Shown piece after piece: positions 1 through 8,985 of a stretch of 35,868 bases of DNA (its first letter is position 1; each line of letters opens with the position of its first letter). A model generated the notes under the pieces. The model was not told the origin of the DNA, made no database searches, and saw only the letters and a program-made list of their open reading frames with translations. This DNA comes from Rhizobacter sp. (GTDB lineage: Bacteria; Pseudomonadota; Gammaproteobacteria; Burkholderiales; Burkholderiaceae_C), in contig JANXZA010000076.1 in assembly GCA_025355745.1 (NCBI GenBank), positions 1 to 35,868 of the forward strand, given 5' to 3'. Both the position numbers and the translations under genes were made by a program.

Positions 1-429
1 GATCTCGGGTTGCGTGGCCCAGGCCCATCGGGTGACCAGCGTTGCCGCTTCACTCATCACGCCGCGCCGCCAATGCGCCTCGCCAAGCCAGTAGCCAAGC
101 TCGGCGTTGCAGCGCAGCCAGCCGGCGTCGGGGCGCAGGCCGATGCAGCCGACGACCTCGCCGCCGGCGCCCCGACCTGCCTCGTTCGCCACCTCGACGC
201 CCCAGATGAAACCCACCGACGCCGGCCGGCGCGCGGCGTCGCACCAGGCCCGCGCGTCGGCCAGCGTGTAGGGCCGCGGAAAGCCCTCGAACAGGTTGCG
301 CCACACGGCTTCGTTGTCAGCATGGCGGGCCAGCGACGCGGCATCGTCCACGCACAACTCGCGCAGCACACAGCGTGCGCCTTCGAGCCTCGGCACCGGC
401 CTGGCCGCCGCAGTGACAGCCCCCGTCAC
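1..429 (-). CDS. GNAT-family N-acetyltransferase (RimJ/RimL type), C-terminus cut by window edge
   Basis: The reverse strand reads open from a GTG at 429 to the window edge, giving 143 residues without a stop. The visible part resembles the Acetyltransf_3 (RimJ/RimL) branch of GNAT enzymes, which move an acetyl group from acetyl-CoA to an amine. Seen are the N-terminal [18 protein letters not shown] stretch, a GFIWGVEV strand, and GCIGLRPD followed by [20 protein letters not shown]. That last stretch is the usual region before the acetyl-CoA pyrophosphate loop. The GTG overlaps the liuA stop codon (gtga), so translation is probably coupled and the gene is the third in liuR-liuA-GNAT. The substrate cannot be told, and the C-terminal part lies outside the window. 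Confidence 0.82.
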   Translation of the reverse strand, partial: MTGAVTAAARPVPRLEGARCVLRELCVDDAASLARHADNEAVWRNLFEGFPRPYTLADARAWCDAARRPASVGFIWGVEVANEAGRGAGGEVVGCIGLRPDAGWLRCNAELGYWLGEAHWRRGVMSEAATLVTRWAWATQPEI

Positions 430-1607
430 ATCGTCTCCGCGAACAACTCGCGCCCAATCAGCATGCGGCGGATCTCGCTCGTGCCGGCACCGATCTCGTA
501 CAGCTTGGCATCGCGCCACAGGCGGCCGAGCGGGTAGTCGTTGATGTAGCCATTGCCGCCGAAGATCTGGATGCCCTCGCCGGCCATCCACGTCGCTTTC
601 TCGGAGCACCACAGGATCACGCTGGCGCAATCCTTTCTCACTTGGCGCACATGCTCCGCCCCAAGCAGGTCGAGGTTCTTTGCCACCGTGTAGGCGAAGG
701 CGCGGCCGGCCTGCAGCGCGGTGTACATGTCGGCCACCTTGCCCTGCATCAGCTGGAACTCGCCGATGCTCTGGCCGAACTGCTTGCGGTCGTGGAGGTA
801 GGGCACGACGCTGTCCATCACCGACTGCATGATGCCAAGCGGCCCACCGGTGAGCACCGCGCGTTCGTAGTCGAGCCCGCTCATCAGCACCTTGGCGCCG
901 CCGTTCAGCGCGCCCAGCACATTGGCCGCCGGTACCTCGACGTTGTGGAACACCAGCTCGCCGGTGTGGCTGCCGCGCATGCCGAGCTTGTCGAGCTTTT
1001 GCGCGACGCTGAAGCCGGCCATGCCCTTCTCGATCAGGAACGCGGTGACACCGCGCGCGCCGAGCTCGGGCTCGGTCTTCGCGTAGACCACCAGCGTGTC
1101 GGCATCCGGCCCGTTGGTGATCCACATCTTGGTGCCGTTCAGCAGGTAGTGGTCGCCCTTGTCGACCGCCTTCAACTTCATGCTGATGACATCCGAGCCC
1201 GCGCCCGGCTCGCTCATCGCCAGCGCGCCGACATGTTCGCCGCTGACCAGCTTGGGCAAGTACTTCGCACGCTGCGCGTCGCTGCCGTTGCGCTCGATCT
1301 GGTTCACGCACAGGTTGCTGTGGGCGCCGTAGCTCAAGCCGACCGAGGCCGAAGCGCGCGAGATTTCCTCCATCGCGATCATGTGCGCGAGGTAGCCCAT
1401 GTTGGCACCGCCGTAGTCTTCGCCGACGGTGATGCCGAGCACGCCGAGCGCGCCCATCTTGACCCACAAGTCCATCGGGAACTGGTCGGTCGCGTCGATC
1501 TCGGCGGCGCGGGGCGCAATCTCGGCCTGAGCGAATTCACGCACCGCGTCGCGCAGCGCATCGACGTCGTCACCGAGTTGGAAGTTCAGGCCGGGCAGGT
1601 TGGTCAT
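426..1607 (-). CDS. liuA: isovaleryl-CoA dehydrogenase
   Basis: This FAD enzyme oxidises isovaleryl-CoA to 3-methylcrotonyl-CoA in leucine breakdown and passes electrons to ETF. At 393 aa it has the family's normal length. The acyl-CoA dehydrogenase signatures are present: [13 protein letters not shown] (128-140) and the C-terminal [20 protein letters not shown] block (347-366) with an [11 protein letters not shown] end. Glu248 in [10 protein letters not shown] sits where isovaleryl-CoA dehydrogenases carry their catalytic base; this placement separates them from short- and medium-chain enzymes, whose base is near the C-terminus. A GGAG ribosome site lies about 8 bases before the ATG. The gene starts 12 bp after liuR ends and overlaps the GNAT gene. 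The carboxylase and lyase genes (liuB, liuD, liuE) that often follow are not directly adjacent. Confidence 0.95.
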   Translation of the reverse strand: MTNLPGLNFQLGDDVDALRDAVREFAQAEIAPRAAEIDATDQFPMDLWVKMGALGVLGITVGEDYGGANMGYLAHMIAMEEISRASASVGLSYGAHSNLCVNQIERNGSDAQRAKYLPKLVSGEHVGALAMSEPGAGSDVISMKLKAVDKGDHYLLNGTKMWITNGPDADTLVVYAKTEPELGARGVTAFLIEKGMAGFSVAQKLDKLGMRGSHTGELVFHNVEVPAANVLGALNGGAKVLMSGLDYERAVLTGGPLGIMQSVMDSVVPYLHDRKQFGQSIGEFQLMQGKVADMYTALQAGRAFAYTVAKNLDLLGAEHVRQVRKDCASVILWCSEKATWMAGEGIQIFGGNGYINDYPLGRLWRDAKLYEIGAGTSEIRRMLIGRELFAETM

Positions 1608-1619
1608 GAGGTGTCTCCG

Positions 1620-2057
1620 TCAGCGTGAGGGCTGTCTGGCAGTTGCAACGCCGCGCGCCAGCAGGCGGCGGGCTTCCTTTTCCTGGGCCCGCACTTCGTC
1701 GAGCGTCAGGCTCAGGTCGGCCATCTGCTGTTCGAGCTGCGCGCGGTGAGTGGCCAGCACGAGCATGAATTTCGTCAGTTGCGGCTGGGTGTCGCGCGGC
1801 GACTCATACATGTCGACCAGCTCCTTGACCTCGGCCAGCGTCAGCCCCAGGCGCTTGCCGCGCAGCGTGAGCTTCAGGCGCGTGCGGTCGCGCTGGGTGT
1901 AGACGCGGTGCCGGCCATTGCGCTGCGGCGCGAGCAGTCCGCAGTCTTCGTAGAAGCGGATCGCGCGCATCGTCAGGTCGAACTCGCGCGCGAGCTCGCC
2001 GATCGTGAACGTGGCGACGAAGACGGACTGAACGACGTGGGCGGACAAGGCAGACAT
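1620..2057 (-). CDS. liuR: MerR-family regulator of branched-chain amino acid catabolism (LiuR-like)
   Basis: A 145-aa MerR-type regulator. The winged-helix DNA-binding domain covers about residues 16-85, with FTIGELAREFDLTMRAIRFYEDCGLL at its start and NGRHRVYTQRDRTRLKLTLRGKRLG following. A coiled coil of about 40 residues (100-135) would form the dimer interface. There is no cysteine cluster of the metal-sensing MerR type. Its place just upstream of isovaleryl-CoA dehydrogenase is that of LiuR, which controls leucine/isovalerate genes in proteobacteria. The ATG at 2057 lacks a clear ribosome site but no better in-frame start lies between it and the DNA-binding domain. A palindromic site lies about 45 bp upstream (2103-2117), consistent with autoregulation. 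Confidence 0.88.
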   Translation of the reverse strand: MSALSAHVVQSVFVATFTIGELAREFDLTMRAIRFYEDCGLLAPQRNGRHRVYTQRDRTRLKLTLRGKRLGLTLAEVKELVDMYESPRDTQPQLTKFMLVLATHRAQLEQQMADLSLTLDEVRAQEKEARRLLARGVATARQPSR

Positions 2058-2102
2058 GAAGGTGACAGCGGCGGAGCAAGCGGCGTCTTACACTGGTGCG
2101 AG

Positions 2103-2117
2103 TGACGTTTACGTAAA
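2103..2117. promoter_or_regulatory. putative LiuR operator between liuR and the MBL hydrolase gene
   Basis: The sequence TGACGTTTACGTAAA contains two ACGT half-sites separated by two bases and the perfect 10-bp palindrome TTTACGTAAA at 2108-2117. It lies in the 144-bp gap between divergent genes, where a MerR-family regulator would act on both. The form agrees with my recollection of the LiuR consensus (T-rich, ACGT-N2-ACGT, A-rich). The same 15-mer with two changes recurs in the palindrome ahead of ppk2-icmF. Binding is inferred, not shown. Confidence 0.65.
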
Positions 2118-2201
2118 GTGTAGTGGGTCGTCATCAATGCCCGCAGCGACACCCCCTCAAGACCACGCCGATCCAGCTCGGCACGGAAGGCAATCCACCC
2201 C

Positions 2202-3293
2202 ATGAATGCGCTCGAAAAGCAGCTCGACTACCCGCACGGCGACGCCCTGCCCGCGCTTGGCGCCACGATCGAGGTGGCGCCCGGCGTGCGCTGGCTGCGC
2301 ATGGTGCTGCCGTTCCAGCTCGACCACATCAACCTGTGGCTGCTGCGCGATGAACAGGCGGGGCCCGACGGCCCGGGCCACCTGGTGCAGGGCTGGACCA
2401 TCGTCGACTGCGGCATCAGCAACGACGCCACACGCGCCGCCTGGGAGACGATCTTCGCCAACGAGTTGCAGGGCCTGCCGGTGCTGCGCGTCATCGTCAC
2501 CCACATGCACCCCGACCACATCGGTCTGGCGCACTGGCTCACCGAGCGCTGGAAGAACGGCCCGTACGAATGCCGGATGTGGATCAGCGCCACCGACTAC
2601 AACGTGGCGCGGCTGGCCTGCAGCGGCATCGCGGCCATCGGCGGTGAGGCCACCGCGCGTTTCATGGCCAGCCACGGCCTGACCGACGAAGCCTCGCAGA
2701 CCAGCATCAAGGCCCGCACCGACTACTACGCAAAGATGGTGCCGCAGGTGCCTGCCAGCTACCGGCGCCTGCAGGATGGCGACACGCTGCAGATCGGCGG
2801 CCGTGCCTGGCGCTGCCACGCCGGCTTCGGCCATGCGCCCGAGCACATCGCGCTGCACTGCGCCGACCTGAACACGCTCATCAGCGGCGACATGGTGCTG
2901 CCGCGCATCTCCACCAACGTCAGCGTGCACGAGATCGAGCCCGAGTCGAACCCCCTGATGCAGTACCTCGATTCGATCAAGCGCATGAAGGCACTGCCGG
3001 CCGGCACCCGCGTGCTGCCCTCGCACGGCCGGCCGTTCTTCGGCCTTCACACGCGCATCGACCAGTTGGTGGCCCACCACGACGAGCGCTTCGCCGAAGT
3101 GCTGGCCGCCTGCGCCGAAGCCCCGCAGCACGCCGCCGGTCTGCTGATGGTGCTGTTCAAGCGCCAGCTCGACCTGCACCAGACGACGTTTGCGATGGGC
3201 GAATCGGTGGCGCATCTGCATGCGCTGTGGCTGGCAGGTACGCTGGTGCGGCGGCTGGATGCAGACGGGATCTATCGCTTCGCATTGCCCTGA
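2202..3293 (+). CDS. MBL-fold metallo-hydrolase
   Basis: A 363-aa metallo-beta-lactamase-fold protein. The metal ligands are in order: THMHPDH (H101, H103, D105, H106), GHAPEH (H211), SGD (D230) and SHG (H275), which predicts a two-metal hydrolase of the LACTB2/glyoxalase II-like branch. No signal peptide is seen, so it is probably cytosolic. It is transcribed divergently from liuR across the LiuR-type operator, so a role linked to branched-chain acyl-CoA or thioester metabolism is plausible. That role is inferred from location; the substrate is unknown. The ATG at 2202 was chosen because it gives the normal N-terminal length for the family. Confidence 0.85.
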   Translation: MNALEKQLDYPHGDALPALGATIEVAPGVRWLRMVLPFQLDHINLWLLRDEQAGPDGPGHLVQGWTIVDCGISNDATRAAWETIFANELQGLPVLRVIVTHMHPDHIGLAHWLTERWKNGPYECRMWISATDYNVARLACSGIAAIGGEATARFMASHGLTDEASQTSIKARTDYYAKMVPQVPASYRRLQDGDTLQIGGRAWRCHAGFGHAPEHIALHCADLNTLISGDMVLPRISTNVSVHEIEPESNPLMQYLDSIKRMKALPAGTRVLPSHGRPFFGLHTRIDQLVAHHDERFAEVLAACAEAPQHAAGLLMVLFKRQLDLHQTTFAMGESVAHLHALWLAGTLVRRLDADGIYRFALP

Positions 3294-3363
3294 TCGCGGG
3301 TCGGTCGACGCGGTGACGTAGCCTGCGGCCTTCGAGCAACGCGCATTTTCAGGAGACCGCATC

Positions 3364-5589
3364 ATGCATCGAGTCATTCGACCGACACGACACATCCTCG
3401 CCGCGCTGATCGTCGGCGGCGCTGCGGCGCTCACGGCGGCGGCGTCGCTCCCGGCCTTGGCTGCAGCTGCGGGCGCGCCGCCGGCGGCCCCCAGTCAGCC
3501 GATGACCGAACGGCTGCACGGCGTCAGCGTGCCGGACCCTTATCGCAATCTGGAGAATCTGAAGGGCCCGGACACGCAGCGCTGGCTCAAGGAGCAAGGT
3601 GAGTACGGTGCCGATCAGCTCAGCCACATCGACGGCCGCGAAGCGATGACACAACGCATCCAGGCATTGGCCAGCGAGTCCGGCGATGTGGTGCGGGGGC
3701 TGATGCGAATGCCGGGCGAGCGCACCTACTTCATGCGGCGCAAGGTCGGCGAGAACCAGATGAAACTCGTGATGCGGGACGGGCCGGGCGGGGCCGATCG
3801 CGTGCTCGTCGACCCGGATCGACTGAGCAAGGCCACCGGCGTGCCGCATGCCGTCAACTACTTCATGCCGTCGTGGGACGGCAAGACGCTGGCTTACGGC
3901 GTGTCGTCCGGGGGTTCAGAGAACGCATCGCTGCACCTGTTGGACATCGCCAGCGGCAAGCCGCTGGGCACGCCGATTTCGCGCGTCCAAGAGAGCAACA
4001 TTCACTGGTCGCCGGACAGCCGCTCGCTGACCTACAACCAGTTGCGCGAACTGCCCGCCGGCACGCCCGAAACCGAGACGTTTCTAGACACCACGGTATT
4101 CGTGCTGACGCTGGATCAGGCGCGCCGGCCGAGTGCCGCCCCGCGGCCACTGTTCGGCCCGCTGGTCAACCGCGCCCTCAAGCTCGACCGGCTCGATGTG
4201 GCCGAGGTGCTGTTCGCGCCCGACAGCCGCTACATGATTGCGCGCACCACCGATACCACCGTGCCCGAAGGCCGGCTGTACGTGGCACCGGTGGCCGAGC
4301 TGGGCCGCAAGTTAATTGCCTGGCGCCAGATCGCCAGCTTTGCGGACAAGATCACGCAAGTGCGCTTGCGCGGCGACACGCTCTACCTGCAAACCTATGC
4401 GGGCGCACCGCGCGGCCGGGTCCTGGCCTTGCCGTTGTCGAACCCGGTGCTGGCGAATGCGGTCGAGGTGGTGCCGGAACCCGATGCGGGGGTCTTGAAG
4501 GGCTTTGTGCTGGGGCGCGAAGCGCTCTACGCCGAGGTGCAACTCGGCTTCAACGTGCGGGTGCGCCGCCACACCGGCAGCACGCCGGGCCAGGGCACCG
4601 ACGCCGCGCCCGCCATCGCCGGCTCCACGTACGTGGCGGCCGATCCGGCCAGCGTCTACCGCGATGCCTGGGTCACCACCAGCACCTGGACCGAACCCGC
4701 GCGGCTGATGGCGATCGCGAGCGACGGCTCAAGCCGCGACACCGGCCTGCTGAGCACCAAACGCCCGGCGAGAACGCCCGAACTGGAAGCCTCGGAAGTG
4801 CTCGTGCCGAGCCACGACGGGGCGCTGGTGCCGCTTGCCATCCTGCGCCGAAAGGGGCTGGTGCTGGATGGCAGCAACCCGACCCTGCTGGTGGGCTACG
4901 GCGCCTACGGATTCACCTTTCAAGCCTTCTTCGACCCGCGCAGCATCGCCTGGCTGGAGCGCGGCGGCGTGCTCGCGTTCGCCAACGTTCGCGGCAGCGG
5001 CGCGTTCGGCGATCCCTGGTACCGGGCCGGATTCAAGGCAACCAAACCCAACACCTGGAAAGACGGGCTGGCCTGCGCGCACTACCTGATCGATCAGCGC
5101 TTCGCCTCGCCCGCCACGCTCGGCATCTGGGGCACGAGCGCCGGCGGCATCTTCGTCGGCCGCGCGGTGACGACCGAGCCGGCGCTGTTCGCCGCGGCGA
5201 TCTTCGATGTCGGCATCATGGACGCGGTGCGCGCCGAGACTTCGGCCAACGGCATCACCAACACCTCGGAGTTCGGCTCGGTGGCGAACCCGGCCGAGTT
5301 CCCCGCGCTGCTCGAGATGAGCACCTACCACCAGATCCGCGATGCCACGCCTTACCCGGCCGTGATGTTCATCCACGGGCTGAACGACCCGAGGGTGGAT
5401 GTGTGGCAAAGCGCCAAGGCGGCCGCGCGCCTCCAGGCTGCGAGCACCAGCGGCAAGCCCGTCCTGATGCGGCTGGATGGCCAGGCCGGCCACGGCCTGG
5501 GCAGCACCGCGCAACAGGGTTACAGCAAGCAGGCCGACATCTACAGCTTCCTGCTCTGGCAGTTTGCCAAGGCGACGTCGAAGCCTTGA
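3364..5589 (+). CDS. S9A prolyl oligopeptidase-family serine peptidase, exported
   Basis: A 741-aa protein. It has an N-terminal basic then hydrophobic signal sequence (about residues 1-36, with an ALAAA-type cleavage region), so it is probably periplasmic or secreted. A seven-bladed beta-propeller (about 45-450) gates a C-terminal alpha/beta-hydrolase domain. The catalytic triad is visible: Ser592 in GTSAGG, Asp675 in GLNDPRV and His710 in AGHGLG. Classical prolyl oligopeptidase has GGSNGG around the serine; GTSAGG is a variant seen among S9 relatives. Members cleave short peptides after proline or related residues. A ribosome site (aggaga) precedes the ATG. The gene stands alone, followed by a long hairpin that probably ends transcription. 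Confidence 0.9.
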   Translation: MHRVIRPTRHILAALIVGGAAALTAAASLPALAAAAGAPPAAPSQPMTERLHGVSVPDPYRNLENLKGPDTQRWLKEQGEYGADQLSHIDGREAMTQRIQALASESGDVVRGLMRMPGERTYFMRRKVGENQMKLVMRDGPGGADRVLVDPDRLSKATGVPHAVNYFMPSWDGKTLAYGVSSGGSENASLHLLDIASGKPLGTPISRVQESNIHWSPDSRSLTYNQLRELPAGTPETETFLDTTVFVLTLDQARRPSAAPRPLFGPLVNRALKLDRLDVAEVLFAPDSRYMIARTTDTTVPEGRLYVAPVAELGRKLIAWRQIASFADKITQVRLRGDTLYLQTYAGAPRGRVLALPLSNPVLANAVEVVPEPDAGVLKGFVLGREALYAEVQLGFNVRVRRHTGSTPGQGTDAAPAIAGSTYVAADPASVYRDAWVTTSTWTEPARLMAIASDGSSRDTGLLSTKRPARTPELEASEVLVPSHDGALVPLAILRRKGLVLDGSNPTLLVGYGAYGFTFQAFFDPRSIAWLERGGVLAFANVRGSGAFGDPWYRAGFKATKPNTWKDGLACAHYLIDQRFASPATLGIWGTSAGGIFVGRAVTTEPALFAAAIFDVGIMDAVRAETSANGITNTSEFGSVANPAEFPALLEMSTYHQIRDATPYPAVMFIHGLNDPRVDVWQSAKAAARLQAASTSGKPVLMRLDGQAGHGLGSTAQQGYSKQADIYSFLLWQFAKATSKP

Positions 5590-5625
5590 TCGAGCCGGGG
5601 ACTGGGAGGGTCGTCAGAGCAATTC

Positions 5626-5724
5626 TTCACCGCAGAGGCGCAGAGAGCGCAGAGTTGCGCAGAGAAAATCAATCTTCTTGTCTCACTCTGCGCAACTCCG
5701 CCAACTCCGCGCCTCTGCGGTGAA
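5626..5724. repeat. long imperfect inverted repeat, MITE-like; probable bidirectional terminator
   Basis: Two arms of about 39-40 bases face each other around a 20-base centre. Each outer end reads TTCACCGCAGAGGCGC on its own strand (5626-5641 and the complement of 5709-5724), and each inner end contains GGAGTTGCGCAGAG or AGAGTTGCGCAGAG. The middle of the arms differs by a few substitutions and one base of length. It fills most of the gap between the convergent S9 peptidase and YgjP-like genes, so the RNA hairpin could stop both transcripts. Similar TTCACCGCAGAGGCGC repeats occur between genes in many environmental bacteria (from memory). Confidence 0.8.
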
Positions 5725-5771
5725 TGGGTTGTCTCTTGCATTCACGGCGCCCGAGCACGCGCCTCAAGCTC

Positions 5772-6716
5772 TCAATCCAGCAGCGGCACCAACCCGTCCT
5801 TCAAGCTGCCGCGCGCGTGTTCGAAGTCGGGCAGCACCGAGCGCACCACGTCCCAGAAGCGCGGGCTGTGGTTCATCTCGCGCAGGTGGGCGAGTTCGTG
5901 CGCGACCACGTAGTCGATGCTGGCCATTGCGAAGTGGATCAGGCGCCAGTTGAGCCGCACCGAACCGTCGGCGCTGGCGCTGCCCCAGCGGGTCTGCGCC
6001 GACGACAGGCTCAAGCGCGTCACGCGCACGCCGAGCTGCGGCGCGAAGTGCTGGCAGCGCTCTTCGAAGACGCGCCGGGCCTGGCGCTGGAGCCAGCTCT
6101 GCACGGTGTCGCGGATCTGTTCGGGCGTGGCGCCGAGCGGCAGGCCGACCCGCAGGGTGAGTTGCGGTGCCTGATCGACACCGACACCGACACTTCCGTC
6201 GACACCGGTGTGCAGCACCGCGCCCGTGGCTCGGGCATCGAGTTCGATGATTACCGTGGTGCCGAGAAACGGGATGCTCACACCGTCGCGCCAATCGACC
6301 TTCGCGGCCTGCACGCGTTGCGTGCGCTCACGCTGCTCCTGCAGCTTGCGCAGGATCCAGCTTGCTTTCTCGTGCAGCGCCGATTCGATGTCACGGATGC
6401 CGAGCCATTTCGGCGCGTTCACGCTCAGGCCCTCGGTGCTGACCATGAAGCCAATGCTGCGGCGGCGCGCGCGCTTCAGCGCGTACGACACGAGGTTGTG
6501 GTTCAGGTGAATCTCGCGATCGGCCTGCGGGTGGCGGAAGACGGCAGGGGCAAGCACGCTGGCGATGGACTCGGGTACGTCGGTGGCGGGAGTGGCGGGG
6601 GCGGTGGGTTCGGGGCCGACCCCAACGACAGGCCCGACCAGCGGCGCAGCCACATGCGCCGGCACCTCGAACAGCATCAACTGCTGCGAATCCAGGGCGG
6701 CGGTGCGGCGGCTCAT
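5772..6716 (-). CDS. YgjP-like (DUF45) zinc metallopeptidase
   Basis: A 314-aa protein of the YgjP/SprT-like M48-type group. The zinc motif HELAHL (H273, E274, H277) near the C-terminus is followed by NHSPRFW (H283), the usual third ligand region. The block from TRWGSASADGSVRLNWRLI before it is also typical. The N-terminal 70 residues are proline- and alanine-rich and poorly conserved. I chose the ATG at 6716, 10 bp after the plsC stop, over an ATG at 6776 that would run back into plsC. It is the last gene of the corC-to-plsC train. Its cellular substrate is unknown. Confidence 0.85.
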   Translation of the reverse strand: MSRRTAALDSQQLMLFEVPAHVAAPLVGPVVGVGPEPTAPATPATDVPESIASVLAPAVFRHPQADREIHLNHNLVSYALKRARRRSIGFMVSTEGLSVNAPKWLGIRDIESALHEKASWILRKLQEQRERTQRVQAAKVDWRDGVSIPFLGTTVIIELDARATGAVLHTGVDGSVGVGVDQAPQLTLRVGLPLGATPEQIRDTVQSWLQRQARRVFEERCQHFAPQLGVRVTRLSLSSAQTRWGSASADGSVRLNWRLIHFAMASIDYVVAHELAHLREMNHSPRFWDVVRSVLPDFEHARGSLKDGLVPLLD

Positions 6717-6726
6717 CGAAGCAGGC

Positions 6727-7505
6727 TCAGACCGGGGCATCTGCGGCAGCGGCCGGCACCACCGGCTCGCCAACATAAGCCTGCGGGTCGAGACGGCGCA
6801 TCTCGGCCTCGATCCAGGTTTCGACTTCGCGCATCAGCGCTTCGGGCTGCCGGCCCACCGACGGGATCGGCCGCCCGACCGACACATCGATCACGCCCGG
6901 CCGCAGCACGAAGCTCTTGCGCGGCCAGCAGCGCGCCGAGGTCACGGCCACCGGCAGCACCGGCCGGCCGGTGGCGATGGCCAGGCGCGTGCCGCCGGCC
7001 TTGTACACGCCCTTGCCGCCGCGCGGCCCGCGCGTGCCTTCGGGGAACATGATGACCCAGTGGCCCTTGTCCATGAAGCGCCGGCCCTGCTCGGCCACCA
7101 GGTTCCAGGCCTCGGTGCGCTTGCTGCGGTCGATGTGGATCATGTCCATGCGCGCCATGGCCCAGCCGAAGAACGGGATGTAGAGCAGCTCGCGCTTGAA
7201 CACGTAGCACAGCGGGTGCGGCATCAGGCCGGGGAAGGCGAAGGTCTCCCAGGTCGATTGGTGCTTGGGCAGCAGCACGACCGGCGAGTCGGGCAGGTTC
7301 TCGAAGCCGTGCAGGCGCGCGTGCACGCCGCAAATCACCTTCGCGCCCCAGATCGACAACCGCAACCAGCCCACGCACAGCCAGTAGACCGTGTCCGCGC
7401 GCGCGAAAATCGACACCACCAGCACCGCCAGCGCCCAGGGCACGACGCTGACCGCCATGAACAGCACGAACAGCGCCGAGCGCACCGCGTTGAAGAACAA
7501 GGCCA

Positions 7506-7509
<4 letters not shown>
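6727..7509 (-). CDS. plsC: 1-acyl-sn-glycerol-3-phosphate acyltransferase
   Basis: This 260-aa membrane enzyme would place the second acyl chain on lysophosphatidic acid to make phosphatidic acid. A hydrophobic N-terminal segment (about 5-35) anchors it. The acyltransferase motifs are present: PKHQSTWE (H83 with E88, where the canonical HX4D has Asp) and FPEGTRG (155-161). The Glu in the first motif recurs in a betaproteobacterial subgroup, so this may be a specialised paralogue acting on lipid A or related acyl acceptors rather than the housekeeping PlsC. Its ATG overlaps the gmhB stop by 4 bp, which fits a shared envelope-lipid operon with gmhB and lnt. Confidence 0.9.
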
Positions 7510-8119
<610 letters not shown>

Positions 8120-8123
<4 letters not shown>

Positions 8124-8647
8124 GCGGCGGCCTCGAAGGCGCGGCGGCGGGCCCAGGCCAGGACGGCGTCGACCGGATAACGGGCGGCATCGAGGCAGCG
8201 GATACGGGCTTGCAAGGTCTCGACGTCGATCATTTTTTCTTTGAGCAGGATGCGCACGTAGTCGGCATCCTTGTCGCGGCCGGCAGCCGCTTTGGATACG
8301 GCCAGATCGTGGATTTCAGGGCAGATGGCGGTCAGTTCCCCGATGTAGTGGAATGAGGACCGCATCATCCAGTCAGCGGGCATGACCGCCGTCTCCGGCC
8401 CCACGCCATCGGCATGGTAGCCAAAGGTCTCGTCGAAACTCGACATCGCACCGATGGCGCCGTCGATCAGGTCGGATCGTTCAGGGTGCATCGCGGCATA
8501 CAGGTCGACTTCACGAGACACCAGGAGTGCAGCCGGTGCGTTCGGAAACGAAAGCAGAACGGCCTGGCTGTCGACGACGACCATCGAGTTTTCATTCGCG
8601 ATCGCAGCCGCAGCGCGAAGCACATGCTCCAGTTGTTCGCGCGTCAT
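8120..8647 (-). CDS. DUF6036-like nucleotidyltransferase-fold protein with altered active-site motif
   Basis: A 175-aa protein starting at the ATGA overlap with the 105-aa gene before it; a longer frame to 8809 merely shadows that gene. It resembles proteins annotated as DUF6036 nucleotidyltransferases: an N-terminal helix (MTREQLEHVLRAAAAIA), a strand and turn VVVDSQAVLLSFP (about 24-36), an acidic strand REVDLYA (45-51), then IDGAIGAMSSFDETFGYHADGVGPETA and a late DLAVSKAAAGRDKDADYVR helix. In the relatives I recall, the turn reads GSQAILG. Here Gly is Asp and the later Gly is Leu, so nucleotide binding may be weakened or lost. It may be one half of a two-gene toxin-antitoxin-like pair. The family assignment is from memory. 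Confidence 0.72.
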
Positions 8648-8961
8648 GCGGCGCGCGCTTCGCGAAGCAGAACAGCGCGCTCGCTCTGCGTGATCAGCGT
8701 AGACATCGGCGAAACGCTTCGCAACACCGCGCCATGTTGATCGTCGGCACAGACCTCGCGCTCGATCTCTTCCAAGTCGGCCGACAGCAGCACCTGCCAC
8801 TGGTCCCAATATGCGTCGGACCGCGTCGAGCCCGACTGCACTCGCCAGCGCGCCAACTGCGCGCGCACCGGCTCGATGCGAGCAGGTTCGGCGCGCAAAC
8901 GTGACAACGCGAGACGATGCGCTGCCAGCAAGAACTTGTCGATTTGCTGTTGCCGGTTCAT
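8644..8961 (-). CDS. small helical protein paired with the DUF6036-like gene; possible antitoxin-type partner
   Basis: A 105-aa charged, mostly helical protein with no membrane segment or signal peptide and no family I recognise with confidence. Notable stretches are an Arg-rich helix (about 11-45), SDAYWDQWQVLL (48-59), EEIEREVCADD (64-74) and VLRSVSPMSTLITQSERAVLLREA at the end. Its stop codon overlaps the next gene's ATG (ATGA), so the two proteins are probably made together and may interact. It starts 24 bp after glyS, with no clear ribosome site. The pair looks inserted into the glyS-gmhB junction. Confidence 0.7.
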   Translation of the reverse strand: MNRQQQIDKFLLAAHRLALSRLRAEPARIEPVRAQLARWRVQSGSTRSDAYWDQWQVLLSADLEEIEREVCADDQHGAVLRSVSPMSTLITQSERAVLLREARAA

Positions 8962-8985
8962 GGGGCGATTATTCAGCCGCGCCGC

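Noticed and set aside
8648-8809. Longer start for the DUF6036-like gene at 8809
   Set aside because: The extra 54 residues are an out-of-frame reading of the 105-aa gene. The ATGA overlap at 8647 is the natural start.
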